Source of the DNA: Mesorhizobium sp.
GTDB lineage: Bacteria > Pseudomonadota > Alphaproteobacteria > Rhizobiales > Rhizobiaceae
Assembly (NCBI RefSeq): GCF_024710845.1
Contig: NZ_JANJTZ010000045.1
Location: forward strand, 1 to 64,000
Length of the DNA: 64,000 bases
Direction of reading: 5' to 3'
How positions within the stretch are numbered: position 1 is the first letter of the stretch; the number at the start of each line of letters is the position of its first letter. The notes under the pieces are model-generated. The model did not search any database. It saw nothing but the letters and a program-made list of their open reading frames with translations, and was not told where the DNA came from. This document shows, one piece after another, positions 1 through 9,163 of the stretch. Made by a program: the position numbers and the translations under genes.

Positions 1-1
1 G

Positions 2-112
2 CGGGAGCAGGGCAAACCGGGTAAGGTCGCCCTTGTCGCCATCGCCCGACAACTGCTCGTCACGGCCAATGCCCTCGTCAAGACCAATCAGACCTGGATG
101 ACAAACGCGTAA
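2..112 (+). CDS. IS110-family transposase, C-terminal end (cut by window edge)
   Basis: The frame starting at base 2 is open from the window edge and reads 36 residues ending LVKTNQTWMTNA, then TAA. The pattern of a basic helix followed by ARQLLVTANALVKTN and an aromatic tail is what the end of IS110/IS116/IS902 transposases looks like. Only the tail is visible, so whether the element is intact cannot be judged. A second transposase remnant lies 1.9 kb downstream, so this edge of the window is an insertion-prone spot. No IS end or target repeat could be identified in the 89 bp that follow. Confidence 0.6.
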   Translation, partial: REQGKPGKVALVAIARQLLVTANALVKTNQTWMTNA

Positions 113-201
113 ACCAATTGACTCCCAAGACAGTCGCCGGGCTCCGCTGCGCGGTCCCGGAATGACGGCGGATATGTCAACGGCTGTGCGGTCCAAGCGA
201 C

Positions 202-831
202 CTAGACCGCCATCAGTTCCCTGATTCCGTCGGCGACGAACTGTACCGCGAGCGCGGCGAGGATGACGCCGAGGAGGCGCGTCAGGATCGAGCGGCCGGT
301 CTGGCCGAGGAAGCGGTCGACGCGCTCGGCGAGGAAGAACACCAGCCAGGTCAGGAGGATGCCGGCGAGGAGGATGATCAGCAGCGCCAGCTGGCCGTAG
401 AGCGTCGGAAACGAGCCCGACAGGAGTACCGTCGCCGAGATCGCGCCCGGGCCGGCGATCAGCGGGATCGCCAGCGGAAAGGCGGCGATGTTGTGGATGT
501 GGTCGCGGGTGATGGCGACGTCGGCGCTCTTTTCCTTGCGGTCGTTGCGACGCTCGAAGATCATCTCGAAGGCAATGTAGAACAGCAGCAGCCCGCCGGC
601 GACGCGGAAGGCCGGCAAGGTGATGCCGAACATCGCCAGGATCGACGCGCCGGCGACCGCGAACAGCGCCAGGACTGCGAAGCCGATCACCGACGCGCGC
701 AGCGCCACCTGGGCGCGTTCGGACCGGTTCATGCCGCGCGTCAGCGCCAGGAACAGTGGCGCCAGCCCCGGAGGGTCGATGGTCACCAGGACCGTCACGA
801 AGGCATTGAACAGGCTCTCGATGGTCGGCAT
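202..831 (-). CDS. MarC family integral membrane protein
   Basis: A 209-residue hydrophobic protein with about six membrane segments. It starts with the family hallmark of a short N-terminus, a helix, then TIDPPGLAPLFLAL, followed by an RGM/NRSERAQ loop, which matches MarC/UPF0056 proteins (usual length 200-220). MarC proteins sit in the inner membrane and their transported substrate is not established; the historic link to multiple antibiotic resistance has not held up. It lies head-to-tail with the CPBP protease gene 24 bp upstream, so the two may be co-transcribed. Full length, no anomalies seen. Confidence 0.9.
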   Translation of the reverse strand: MPTIESLFNAFVTVLVTIDPPGLAPLFLALTRGMNRSERAQVALRASVIGFAVLALFAVAGASILAMFGITLPAFRVAGGLLLFYIAFEMIFERRNDRKEKSADVAITRDHIHNIAAFPLAIPLIAGPGAISATVLLSGSFPTLYGQLALLIILLAGILLTWLVFFLAERVDRFLGQTGRSILTRLLGVILAALAVQFVADGIRELMAV

Positions 832-855
832 GGCGTTCCCCTCCGCTCCGCCATG

Positions 856-1839
856 CTACTCCACGGGGACCGGAGCGCAACCGGCGCGCGCTCGCCCGAC
901 AACCCGAAGCGGCGAGCGATCGTGGAGCAACAGCAGCAGGGTCAGAAGCGTCCTCGCGACTTCGACGCCGAGAAAGAGCATCGCATCCGTGACGGTCCAG
1001 ACGGGGTCGGACAGGTTCGGATAGGTGTAGAGTGCAAAGGCGTCGACGACACCTTCCGGCGAGATGACGAGGAACGCGAATATGTTGTTCGCCGCATGGT
1101 ATCCCATGCACGCACCCAGATTGCCGGTGACGACGAGCAGGATTGTCGCGGCGGTCGCGAACATGAGCACCGATCCCAGCGCGACGGCGTTCATGTAGGG
1201 CAGGGCCGCAGGATCCCAGTGGGCAGCCGTGAACAGTACGACGGGCAGAGCAGCCCAGATCAGCGGGCTCGCGAACCTGTTGGCCAGGAGCTGAACCAGA
1301 TATCCGCGAAACACCACCTCCTCCGCGGAGGACTGCAGAATGATGAGGGCAGTCACGGGCACGAACGCGGCCGCCCATTCCGCAAGGGTCAGGCCGCTGC
1401 GCGCCGTGAGAAGGTGCGAAGGGTCGGGAACGAGAAGAAAGATCAGCAGGGTGACCAGACCGCATGCGATGAACGCATTGCGCAGCTCGGACAGCTCGAT
1501 CCGTCTATGCCACCCGAACAGCGTGGGCAGAGCGCGCTTGTGAACAATCCACAACACGGCCGGGGCGACGACCCATAGAACGACGATGGAGGCGAGCAAC
1601 TGGACCGGCACGATGGGACCGCCGGAGCCGAGCGAGATGAGATCGGTTATGGAGCCGATTTCGTCGCCCGCTCGCATCTTCGCGATGACCGATATGCCGA
1701 TCATCGCGAAAAAGGCCGCCACGAGCCACAGCACCGTCATCAGGACGATCCCGACAGCGATGGACGGAATGCCCCAGCGGCCCTGCCTGGCCAGCGCGAC
1801 AAAGGCGCGGAACGGCGAAGTGGTTTCGATCGCAGACAA
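856..1839 (-). CDS. CPBP family intramembrane metalloprotease
   Basis: A 327-residue polytopic membrane protein. The three CPBP (Abi/CAAX protease) motifs are present in order: EEVVFR near residues 173-178, an F-x3-H motif in LFTAAHW, and HAANN further on. These supply the glutamate and histidine residues of the metal-dependent intramembrane protease site. Family members cleave prenylated or other membrane substrates, and some act in bacteriocin self-immunity; nothing here points to a particular substrate. It lies directly upstream of the marC-type gene on the same strand. The start is the first ATG after an open stretch of reasonable length. Confidence 0.88.
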   Translation of the reverse strand: MSAIETTSPFRAFVALARQGRWGIPSIAVGIVLMTVLWLVAAFFAMIGISVIAKMRAGDEIGSITDLISLGSGGPIVPVQLLASIVVLWVVAPAVLWIVHKRALPTLFGWHRRIELSELRNAFIACGLVTLLIFLLVPDPSHLLTARSGLTLAEWAAAFVPVTALIILQSSAEEVVFRGYLVQLLANRFASPLIWAALPVVLFTAAHWDPAALPYMNAVALGSVLMFATAATILLVVTGNLGACMGYHAANNIFAFLVISPEGVVDAFALYTYPNLSDPVWTVTDAMLFLGVEVARTLLTLLLLLHDRSPLRVVGRARAGCAPVPVE

Positions 1840-1991
1840 CGCCGTCTCCCCCTGAAGTGTCGCGACAGAAGGGCAAATCGCGTTCGCAGTTTCAAGGGGT
1901 TGCAGGCGTCTGCGCGGCGCCTTAGTCGCCGATCGGCGTGCCGACTCCTCTGGCAGACCTCATAAACGCATGAAACGACTAGGGTCCGGAC

Positions 1992-2235
1992 TCAGAACCA
2001 GTAACTGGCGGTTGCTGCGATGCAGACCGCCGCGAGGAAGTTTGTAGCCAGCCGATCGTATCGGGTGGCGATGCGGCGGAAGTCCTTGAGCCTGCAGAAC
2101 ATGCGCTCAATGGCGTTGCGGTCCCGGAGAGGTGCGGCGAGAAGGAGTTCTTCCGCTTCCGGTTTGCCTTCGGCGGGATGTTGGCGAAAGCGCTGCGCTC
2201 TTTGACCTGATCTTCGGCGTCACGTTCGTCGTTTT
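1992..2235 (-). pseudogene. IS5-family transposase remnant (frameshifted C-terminal part)
   Basis: Read on the minus strand, the segment FANIPPKANRKRKNSFSPHL continues after a one-base frameshift near 2125-2131 as RDRNAIERMFCRLKDFRR, ATRYDRLATNFLAAV and then stop at 1992. These are the characteristic last 70-80 residues of IS5 (IS427 group) DDE transposases, including the E of the catalytic triad in the IERMF helix and the RRIATRYD block. The N-terminal two thirds with the other acidic residues are missing. This is therefore a dead fragment. A terminal inverted repeat is not visible. Confidence 0.85.
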
Positions 2236-2268
2236 CATGTCAATCATCATCCGCTAAAAGGTCAGACA

Positions 2269-2460
2269 ATGTACTTCATTCTCGCAATCGTTCTCTACGT
2301 GATCGGCATTGCCGTGGCGTCGGCCATCGATCCGATTTACGGAGTATTCGTTTTGGGCTTGATCTACTACACGTGGCCGATTTCGATCTTCTGTATCGTG
2401 GTGATTTGGTTGATCCTGCGCGCGCTGTTCGAGGGGCGCTTGAGACTTCCCCGATCCTAA
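2269..2460 (+). CDS. small membrane protein, unknown function
   Basis: A 63-residue protein with two long hydrophobic stretches (residues 1-22 and 27-52) and a short basic C-terminal tail. The ATG follows AAAGGTCAG, a usable ribosome-binding site, at normal spacing. I do not recognise a family. It starts 33 bp after the IS5 remnant and only 11 bp after an open frame on the same strand that ends in a hydrophobic tail and TAA at 2257, so it may be the surviving downstream gene of a disrupted membrane-protein operon. Short length and position next to transposase debris lower confidence. Confidence 0.5.
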   Translation: MYFILAIVLYVIGIAVASAIDPIYGVFVLGLIYYTWPISIFCIVVIWLILRALFEGRLRLPRS

Positions 2461-2533
2461 CTCATTCCCCGAGATGGCGCCGACGCAGGACGGCCAAGCT
2501 CGCCTGCGTCGGACGTGGGCGGACTGATCGACC

Positions 2534-2911
2534 TTATTCCGGCCGGCCGCAGAAGGCCTCCAGCCGGTAGCCGTCCGGGTCGACGACGAAGGCGGCATAG
2601 TAGTTCGGTCCGTAGTCGTCGCGCAGCCCGGGCTGGCCGTTGTCGGATCCGCCGGCGGCCAGCGCGGCGGCGTGAAACGCGTCGACTGCCGCGCGCGATG
2701 GCGCGTCGAAGCAGAAATGCAGGCCCGACGCCTTGTCGGCCGGCACCGGCCGCTCCGCCGCGTTGACCCAGAGCGCCACCCGGTCGCCGCCATAGCCGAG
2801 CGAGTCGGGGCTGTCGCTGAGGCGGCTGAAGCCCAGCGGCGCGAGTGTTGCGTCGTAGAAGGCCCCAGCGTGGGCGACGTCGCGGACGCCAATCGACAGA
2901 TGATCGATCAT
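2534..2911 (-). CDS. VOC family (glyoxalase/dioxygenase-fold) protein
   Basis: A 125-residue single-module vicinal-oxygen-chelate protein. It begins MIDHLSIGVRDVAHAGAFYD, the usual opening with the first metal-site histidine at residue 4, and ends YAAFVVDPDGYRLEAFC with the usual DPDGY-x-LE motif that carries the C-terminal metal glutamate. Members act as metal-dependent lyases, dioxygenases or thiol transferases; the substrate cannot be inferred here. It is divergent from the AraC-type regulator at 3030, with a 118 bp shared upstream region, so the regulator may control it. The start chosen keeps the conserved MIDHL beginning. Confidence 0.9.
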   Translation of the reverse strand: MIDHLSIGVRDVAHAGAFYDATLAPLGFSRLSDSPDSLGYGGDRVALWVNAAERPVPADKASGLHFCFDAPSRAAVDAFHAAALAAGGSDNGQPGLRDDYGPNYYAAFVVDPDGYRLEAFCGRPE

Positions 2912-3029
2912 GTTTGTCCTCCTTGTTGAATTCGCGAGACAATTGGTCGTTCGCGTTGTGTCAGCAGAGATGGGGAGAATGGCGGGGTTCCGTTGCCGCG
3001 GCTTGGGAAAAACTGCTATTTTGCGCGCC

Positions 3030-3968
3030 ATGACTTCGGTTTCACGAACCATTGCGGCCGGGAACGGCTGGCGGGCGGACGACGTGGTCTGCACGGCCGC
3101 CCGCGGCGACCGGCCGTTCGAGGAGGCGCACGGCGACTTCTGCGTCGCGGCGGTCACCGCCGGCACGTTCCGCTACCGGACGACCCAGGGGACCGCGATG
3201 CTCGCGCCCGGCGCCCTGCTTCTGGGCAATGAAGGATCGTGTTTCGAATGCGGCCATGAGCACGCGGCGGGCGATCGGTGCCTGTCGTTCCATTTCAGCG
3301 GCGCTCTCCTCGACCAGATCGTGGAGCACTTGCCCGGCCTGACACGTGTCGGCTTCGATGCGCCGCGCGTTCCCGCGATGCCGGAACTGAGCCGGCTCCT
3401 CGCCGAGGCGGAGGCGGCGCGCGACGATGGCGAACCGGCCGAGATGGAGGAAATCGGGCTGCGCCTGGCCGGGGCGGCGTTGACGCATTGCGCCGGCGCC
3501 AGACCGGCGGCTCCGCCACGCCGCGCTGACCAGCGGCGGGTGGCCGAGGCCGTGCGCCTGATCGAGATCGACCCGGCGCGGCCGACCGATATCTCGGCGC
3601 TCGCTTCCGGCGCCGCCACCAGCCCGTTTCACTTCCTGCGCGTCTTCCGCCAGGTCACGGGCCAGACCCCTTACCAGTTCGTGCTCGCACGCCGGCTGAA
3701 CCTCGCCGCGGTCAGGCTGCGCCGGACGGCCGAGCCGATTTCCGCCATCGCCTTTGACGCCGGCTTCAACGATCTGTCGACCTTCAACCGGCGCTTCAAA
3801 CGCGTGATCGGGCTGACGCCGGCCGCGTTTCGCGCCGCCGGCGCCGGTGGCAGGAGGGGTGTGCCGGAAGGGAAAGGCGCAGCCGATTCCGGCGCGTCGG
3901 GGCGCATTCCGGGCAACGGCCGCAGGGCAGTCTCCGCGGGCGTCTCAATAAATCATGCAAGCGATTGA
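3030..3968 (+). CDS. AraC family transcriptional regulator
   Basis: A 312-residue regulator. The C-terminal 100 residues carry the double helix-turn-helix of the AraC family, including SPFHFLRVFRQVTGQTPYQF and the second helix pair FDAGFNDLSTFNRRFKR, LTPAAFR. The N-terminal part has a cupin-like sensing domain with two cysteine/histidine-bearing segments (SCFECGHEHAAGDRC) that could be a metal or redox site; this is inference. The frame stays open 120 bp further upstream, but that extension would overlap the VOC gene start and lacks a good ribosome-binding site, so the ATG at 3030 is preferred. Divergent from the VOC gene. Confidence 0.88.
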   Translation: MTSVSRTIAAGNGWRADDVVCTAARGDRPFEEAHGDFCVAAVTAGTFRYRTTQGTAMLAPGALLLGNEGSCFECGHEHAAGDRCLSFHFSGALLDQIVEHLPGLTRVGFDAPRVPAMPELSRLLAEAEAARDDGEPAEMEEIGLRLAGAALTHCAGARPAAPPRRADQRRVAEAVRLIEIDPARPTDISALASGAATSPFHFLRVFRQVTGQTPYQFVLARRLNLAAVRLRRTAEPISAIAFDAGFNDLSTFNRRFKRVIGLTPAAFRAAGAGGRRGVPEGKGAADSGASGRIPGNGRRAVSAGVSINHASD

Positions 3969-4073
3969 TAATATTGCGTAATTATCGCCTGTGAAACAGT
4001 CTGTCGAGGTTGGAGAATCCGCCCCGCTTCCTATATAAGGAAGTGTTGATTCTGCTATGAAGTGTGACGCCAA

Positions 4074-6848
4074 TTGAGTGACCTGACCAAGCCGCCGCAG
4101 GGCGAGGGGCCGGACGGCATCGAGCCCGTCTCCATCATCGAGGAGATGCAGCGCTCCTATCTCGACTATGCGATGAGCGTCATCGTCAGTCGCGCGCTGC
4201 CCGACGTGCGCGACGGGATGAAGCCGGTTCACCGCCGCATTGTCTATGCGGCGCATGAGAGCGGCTATCACTGGAACCGCAAGCATGTGAAGTCGGCCCG
4301 TCCGGTGTCGGACGTGATGGGTAAGTATCACCCGCATGGCGACGCCTCGATCTACGACGCGCTGGTGCGCATGGCGCAGGACTGGTCTCTGCGCGTGCCG
4401 CTGATCGACGGGCAGGGCAATTTCGGCTCCATCGACGGCGATCCGCCGGCGGCGATGCGCTACACCGAGGCGCGCCTGACCAAGGTCGCGCACGAACTGA
4501 TCGAGGACATCGACAAGGATACGGTCGATTTCCAGGACAATTACGACGGCTCCGATAGCGAGCCGAAAGTCCTGCCGGCGCGCTTCCCCAATCTGCTGGT
4601 CAACGGCTCGGGCGGCATCGCGGTCGGCATGGCGACCAATATCCCGCCGCACAATCTCGCCGAGGTCTGCAACGCCGCCATCGCGCTGATCGACAATCCG
4701 GCAATCGAACTGCCCGACCTGATGGACATCATCCCGGGTCCCGATTTCCCGACCGGCGGCATCATCCTCGGCCGTTCCGGCATCTACTCCGCCTATTCGA
4801 CCGGTCGCGGTTCGGTGCAGATGCGCGGACGCGTCGAGATAGAGCAACGCGCCAACGACCGCGAGGCGATCATCGTCGACCAGGTTCCCTATCAGGTGAA
4901 CAAGGCGACGATGATCGAGAAGATGGCCGAACTGGTGCGCGAGAAGCGCATCGAGGGCATTTCCGACATCCGCGACGAGAGCGACCGGCAGGGCTACCGC
5001 GTCGTCATCGAACTGAAGCGCGATGCGAACGCCGAAGTCATCCTCAACCAGCTCTACCGCTTCACGCCGCTGCAGACGTCGTTCGGCGTCAACGCGGTTG
5101 CGCTCAACGGCGGCAAGCCGGAGCAGATGACGCTGATCGACATGCTGAAGGCGTTCAACCAGTTCCGCGAGGAAGTGGTGAGCCGGAGGACGAAATTCCT
5201 GCTGCGCAAGGCGCGCGAACGCGCCCATGTGCTGGTCGGCCTGGCAATCGCGGTCGCCAATATCGATGAAGTGATCAGAGTGATCCGCAGCGCGCCCGAC
5301 CCGCAGTCGGCGCGCGACCAGTTGATGACGCGCCGCTGGCCGGCGCACGACGTGGAATCGCTGATCCTGCTGATCGACGACCCGCGCCATCGCATCAACG
5401 AGGACGGCACCTACAATCTTTCGGAAGAGCAGGCGCGCGCGATCCTCGAACTGCGCCTTGCCCGCCTCACCGCGCTCGGCCGCGACGAGATCGCCGACGA
5501 GCTGAACAAGATCGGCGCTGAGATCACCGATTTCCTCGACATCCTGGCGTCCCGCGTGCGGATCCAGACGATCGTCAAGGACGAGCTTGCCGCCGTGCGC
5601 GACGAGTTCGGTACGCCGCGGCGCACCGAGATCGTCGACGGTGGCGCGGATATGGACGACGAGGACCTGATCCAGCGCGAGGACATGGTCGTGACCGTCA
5701 CGCATACCGGCTACATCAAGCGCGTGCCCCTCTCGATCTATCGGGCGCAGGCGCGCGGCGGTAAGGGCCGCTCCGGCATGTCGACCAAGGACGAGGATTT
5801 CGTCACCCGGCTGTTCGTCGCCAATACGCACACGCCGATCCTGTTCTTCTCCTCGCGCGGCATCGTCTACAAGGAAAAGGTGTGGCGTCTGCCGATCGGC
5901 ACGCCGCAGTCGAAGGGCAAGTTCCTGCGCAACATGCTGCCGCTGGAAGAAGGCGACCGCATCACCGCGATCCTGCCGCTGCCCGACGAATCCGAGTGGG
6001 ACAAGCTCGACGTGATGTTCGCCACCACGCGCGGCACGGTCAGGCGCAACAAGCTGTCCGACTTCGCCGACGTGAAGCGCAACGGCAAGATCGCGATGAA
6101 GTTCGACGAAGAGGGCGACGCGATCCTCGCGGTCGAGACCTGCACGGAGAACGACGACGTGCTTTTAACGGCCGATTCCGGCCAGTGCATCCGCTTCCCG
6201 GTCACCGACGTGCGCGTGTTCAAGGGTCGTGATTCGACCGGCGTGCGCGGCATCGCCATGGGCGAGGGCGACCGCGCTATCTCGATGACCATCCTCGAGC
6301 ATGTCGATGCCTCGGCAGCCGAACGTGCCGCCTATCTGAAGCGCTCCGTTGCCGAACGCCGGCTGGCCTCTGCGGAAGGCGAGGAAGGCGTGGAGGACGT
6401 GGCGCTGACCAACGAGGAGGTCGGCGAGGAGACCGAACTGTCCGACGAGCGCTACGAGGCGTTGAAGGCGCACGAGCAGTTCGTGCTGACGGTGACCGAA
6501 TACGGTTATGGCAAGCGCTCGTCGTCCTATGACTTCCGTGTCATCGGCCGTGGCGGCAAGGGCATTCGCGCTACCGACGTGTCGAAGGTCGACGAGATCG
6601 GACGGCTCGTCGCCGCGTTCCCGGTCGATGCCTCGGACCAGATCATGCTGGTCTCGGACGGCGGACAGGTGATCCGCGTGCCTGTCGAAGGCATCCGCTT
6701 CGCCAGCCGCGCCACCAAGGGCGTGACCGTGTTCAAGACGGCGGAAGGCGAGAAGGTCGTCTCGGTCGAGAGGATATCCGACGCGTCGGAGGAAGACGGC
6801 GAGGGTCAGGCGGAATCGCCGGCGCAGCCCGAGGCGCCGACGGAGTAG
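4074..6848 (+). CDS. gyrA: DNA gyrase subunit A
   Basis: A 924-residue ATP-dependent type II topoisomerase subunit that breaks and rejoins DNA in the A2B2 gyrase complex. The catalytic tyrosine is Tyr130 in [10 protein letters not shown], matching E. coli Tyr122. The quinolone-determining segment reads [19 protein letters not shown]: the E. coli Ser83 position is Ala91 and Asp87 is Asp95. The C-terminal wrapping domain contains the GyrA-box QARGGKG at residues 559-565, so this is gyrase and not ParC. The wrapping domain holds a charged insert (around residues 740-800) rich in Glu, a feature I associate with alphaproteobacterial GyrA. The start is TTG at 4074, because an in-frame TGA lies 9 bp upstream. 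Confidence 0.98.
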   Translation: MSDLTKPPQGEGPDGIEPVSIIEEMQRSYLDYAMSVIVSRALPDVRDGMKPVHRRIVYAAHESGYHWNRKHVKSARPVSDVMGKYHPHGDASIYDALVRMAQDWSLRVPLIDGQGNFGSIDGDPPAAMRYTEARLTKVAHELIEDIDKDTVDFQDNYDGSDSEPKVLPARFPNLLVNGSGGIAVGMATNIPPHNLAEVCNAAIALIDNPAIELPDLMDIIPGPDFPTGGIILGRSGIYSAYSTGRGSVQMRGRVEIEQRANDREAIIVDQVPYQVNKATMIEKMAELVREKRIEGISDIRDESDRQGYRVVIELKRDANAEVILNQLYRFTPLQTSFGVNAVALNGGKPEQMTLIDMLKAFNQFREEVVSRRTKFLLRKARERAHVLVGLAIAVANIDEVIRVIRSAPDPQSARDQLMTRRWPAHDVESLILLIDDPRHRINEDGTYNLSEEQARAILELRLARLTALGRDEIADELNKIGAEITDFLDILASRVRIQTIVKDELAAVRDEFGTPRRTEIVDGGADMDDEDLIQREDMVVTVTHTGYIKRVPLSIYRAQARGGKGRSGMSTKDEDFVTRLFVANTHTPILFFSSRGIVYKEKVWRLPIGTPQSKGKFLRNMLPLEEGDRITAILPLPDESEWDKLDVMFATTRGTVRRNKLSDFADVKRNGKIAMKFDEEGDAILAVETCTENDDVLLTADSGQCIRFPVTDVRVFKGRDSTGVRGIAMGEGDRAISMTILEHVDASAAERAAYLKRSVAERRLASAEGEEGVEDVALTNEEVGEETELSDERYEALKAHEQFVLTVTEYGYGKRSSSYDFRVIGRGGKGIRATDVSKVDEIGRLVAAFPVDASDQIMLVSDGGQVIRVPVEGIRFASRATKGVTVFKTAEGEKVVSVERISDASEEDGEGQAESPAQPEAPTE

Positions 6849-6866
6849 TTCCTCCGTCGGTTCCGC

Positions 6867-7004
6867 TCAGTCGATCAGGCCGAAGGGCCGTGTGGAGCGG
6901 ATCTTCTGCTCCTGCCGCGCGCGGCGGCTTTCCTCGTGGAAGCCGAAGGCGGTCGCGATCAGCATGGCGATGGTCATTGCGGCGGCAAGCATCAGAATGA
7001 TCAT
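6867..7004 (-). CDS. small single-span membrane protein
   Basis: A 45-residue product on the minus strand between gyrA and coaD. It starts MIILMLAAAMTIAMLIATAF, one membrane helix, followed by a basic/charged tail with ESRRARQEQKIRS. The ATG is preceded by AAGGAGA at ideal spacing, which is the main reason to believe it. No family is recognised. It would be a bitopic inner-membrane peptide with the charged tail in the cytoplasm. It ends 18 bp from the gyrA stop, convergent with gyrA. Confidence 0.55.
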   Translation of the reverse strand: MIILMLAAAMTIAMLIATAFGFHEESRRARQEQKIRSTRPFGLID

Positions 7005-7180
7005 GGCGTCTTCTCCTTGACAGCAGTAACGGGCGAAAGCCGTTTCGGTTTCACTGTCTTGCCCCGCACATTGCCGTGATCATCTTGAACTTGATCTGAG
7101 CGGGTCGTTCATTCGCCGTTCATCTCACCTACCGCGATGGCGAATTGCCTTCTGTGAGCGAGATCACTAGAAGCACCGCC

Positions 7181-7681
7181 ATGACAAAACGCATCGCCAT
7201 CTACGCAGGCTCCTTCGACCCGCTGACCAACGGGCATCTCGACGTGCTGAAAGGCGCGCTCACCATTTCGGACAAGATCTTCGTGGCGATCGGCATCCAG
7301 GTCTCCAAGACACCTGTGTTCAGCCTCGAGGAACGCGTCAAGCTGATCGAAGCCGCGGCCCGCGACGAACTCGGCGACGACGCCCGCAAGCTGGAGGTCA
7401 TCTCCTTCGAGGGATTGCTGATCGACGCCGCGCGCAAATATGGCGCGCAGATCATGATCCGCGGCCTGCGCGACGGCACCGATCTTGACTACGAGATGCA
7501 GATGGCCGGCATGAACGAGACGATGGCGCCGGAACTCCAGACCGTGTTTCTGCCCGCGAGCCCGTCGGTGCGTACGATTACCGCCACATTGGTCCGCCAG
7601 ATCGCGTCGATGGGCGGCGACATCCGTCCTTTCGTCCCGGCGGTCGTCGCGAAGGCGCTGGCGGCCAAGTTCGCATCCTGA
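7181..7681 (+). CDS. coaD: phosphopantetheine adenylyltransferase
   Basis: A 166-residue nucleotidyltransferase that joins ATP and 4'-phosphopantetheine to make dephospho-CoA, the penultimate step of coenzyme A synthesis in the cytoplasm. The N-terminal [15 protein letters not shown] carries the nucleotide-binding TxGH motif with His19. The block [18 protein letters not shown] is characteristic of CoaD, and the C-terminal [17 protein letters not shown] corresponds to the second nucleotidyltransferase motif. Length is normal. A longer frame from 7145 is possible but would add residues without homology, so the ATG giving [12 protein letters not shown] is preferred. The two cyclophilin genes follow closely. 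Confidence 0.97.
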   Translation: MTKRIAIYAGSFDPLTNGHLDVLKGALTISDKIFVAIGIQVSKTPVFSLEERVKLIEAAARDELGDDARKLEVISFEGLLIDAARKYGAQIMIRGLRDGTDLDYEMQMAGMNETMAPELQTVFLPASPSVRTITATLVRQIASMGGDIRPFVPAVVAKALAAKFAS

Positions 7682-7698
7682 CCTTTCCGGAGCATTGC

Positions 7699-8277
7699 AT
7701 GAACAGACGCATCTTCGTTTCCGCCCTCGCGCTCGGCGCGATGCTGCTCGGGCAGCCGGCCTTCGCCGCCGATCCCGAGAACACGATGATCATCACGCTG
7801 AAGGACGGCGACGTCACGATCGCGCTCAGGCCCGATCTCGCACCCAAGCATGTCGAGCGGATCAAGCAGCTCGTGCGCGAAGGCGCCTATGACAACGTCG
7901 CCTTCCACCGCGTGATCCAGGACTTCATGGCCCAGACGGGCGACGTGCAGTTCGGCGACATGGAGGACGGCTTCAACGCCTCACGCGCCGGAACGGGCGG
8001 TTCCGACAAGCCCGACCTGCCTGCCGAATTCTCGTCGACGCCCTTCGTGCGGGGCGTGCTCGGCATGGCCCGCTCGCCGGACCCGAATTCCGCCAACTCG
8101 CAGTTCTTCATCATGTTCACGGAATACCCGTCCCTCAACGGCGACTACACGGTCGTCGGCGAGGTTGAGAAGGGCATGGAATTCGTCGACAAGATCAAGC
8201 GGGGCGCGGGCGAAAATGGCGAAGTCGCCGACCCCGACCGCATGATCAAGGTCCGCATCGCGGCCGACAACAAGTAA
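7699..8277 (+). CDS. exported cyclophilin-type peptidyl-prolyl isomerase
   Basis: A 192-residue cyclophilin with a clear signal peptide: MNRRIF, a hydrophobic core and cleavage after GQPAFA near residue 22. It therefore works in the periplasm as a proline isomerase during folding of exported proteins. Conserved cyclophilin blocks are present (VAFHRVIQDFMAQTGD, GMARSPDPNSANSQFFI). It begins 18 bp after coaD and is followed 17 bp later by a second cyclophilin without a signal peptide; the two share most of their core, so they look like an ancient tandem duplication with split localisation. Confidence 0.93.
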   Translation: MNRRIFVSALALGAMLLGQPAFAADPENTMIITLKDGDVTIALRPDLAPKHVERIKQLVREGAYDNVAFHRVIQDFMAQTGDVQFGDMEDGFNASRAGTGGSDKPDLPAEFSSTPFVRGVLGMARSPDPNSANSQFFIMFTEYPSLNGDYTVVGEVEKGMEFVDKIKRGAGENGEVADPDRMIKVRIAADNK

Positions 8278-8294
8278 AGAAGGAAGGATACCCA

Positions 8295-8768
8295 ATGGCC
8301 GAGATCAAGGATCCGGAAAACACGCTCATCATGGAGACGACCAAAGGCAAGGTCGTGATCCAGCTGCTCCCTGACGTAGCGCCCAAGCACGTCGCCCGGA
8401 TAAAGGAACTCGCCCGCGAGAAGTTCTACGACGGCGTGGTCTTCCACCGCGTCATCGAAGGCTTCATGGCCCAGGGCGGCGACCCGACGGGCACCGGAAT
8501 GGGCGGCTCGGACAAGCCGAACCTGCCCGCCGAGTTCAACAACATGCCGCATGTGCGCGGCACCTGCTCGATGGCGCGGTCGTCGAGCCCCAACTCCGCC
8601 AACTCGCAGTTCTTCATCTGCTTCGGCGACGCGGCCTTCCTGAACCGCCAGTACACGGTGTGGGGGCAGGTGATCGAGGGTATGGAAAACGTCGACAAGA
8701 TCAAGCGCGGCGAACCCGTGCGCGATCCAGATTCGATCAAGACCATGCGGGTGGCTGCGGACGCCTGA
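8295..8768 (+). CDS. ppiB: cytoplasmic cyclophilin-type peptidyl-prolyl isomerase
   Basis: A 157-residue cyclophilin lacking a signal peptide, hence cytoplasmic. It contains VVFHRVIEGFMAQGGDPTGT, the catalytic arginine segment, and MARSSSPNSANSQFFICF, typical of bacterial PpiB. It follows the exported paralogue, with GAAGGA as ribosome-binding site. It is slightly shorter than the exported copy, whose extra length is the signal peptide plus a short insertion (QFGDMEDGFNAS) before the GTGGSDKPDLPAEF block. Confidence 0.93.
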   Translation: MAEIKDPENTLIMETTKGKVVIQLLPDVAPKHVARIKELAREKFYDGVVFHRVIEGFMAQGGDPTGTGMGGSDKPNLPAEFNNMPHVRGTCSMARSSSPNSANSQFFICFGDAAFLNRQYTVWGQVIEGMENVDKIKRGEPVRDPDSIKTMRVAADA

Positions 8769-8770
8769 TC

Positions 8771-9163
8771 ATGAAGCGCGCTCTTCTCGCCGCCGCACTG
8801 CTCGCATCTGCCGCCTGGCCCGCCCAGGCGACCGGAGAGTTGTCGTGTGGCGGCGAGGGCGTCGGCATCGACCTGCTCGTCGGCCACATAGACGTGCTGT
8901 CCATTTCCCGTGCGGTGATCACCATCGGCGACCAAACGTGGTCATCGACCCCCGAATCCTATCCGGGGACGCCGATCACCGTCGGCCAGGGGTTTGAGGA
9001 CGACCGCATGTTGGCGGTCGACTTCACCGACGAGAACGTCAACGAAATCATCGGCCGCCTGCGTGTCGTGAAGGCGGAAGAGGGCGACAGCCGGGTTGCC
9101 GGTGGCGTGTTCACCTTCAAGGGCAAGGGCGCCTTCGTCGTGGACTGCTCCGAGATCCAATGA
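8771..9163 (+). CDS. exported protein of unknown function
   Basis: A 130-residue protein with a signal peptide ([20 protein letters not shown], cleavage near residue 20). The mature part has two cysteines (SCGGEG near the N-terminus and VVDCSE near the C-terminus), which could form a periplasmic disulfide, and is otherwise rich in beta-strand-type residues. No family is recognised. It begins 2 bp after the ppiB stop and its last codons overlap the queA start by 4 bp (ATGA), so it belongs to the cyclophilin-queA-tgt transcription unit. Confidence 0.8.
   Translation: MKRALLAAALLASAAWPAQATGELSCGGEGVGIDLLVGHIDVLSISRAVITIGDQTWSSTPESYPGTPITVGQGFEDDRMLAVDFTDENVNEIIGRLRVVKAEEGDSRVAGGVFTFKGKGAFVVDCSEIQ

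Noticed and set aside
2910-3029. Longer N-terminus for the AraC-type regulator
   Set aside because: It would overlap the VOC gene start and lacks a good ribosome-binding site; the ATG at 3030 fits better.
3945-5831. Long minus-strand frame opposite gyrA
   Set aside because: Antisense to gyrA in GC-rich DNA; its residues (His, Arg, Asp-rich) have no family motif.
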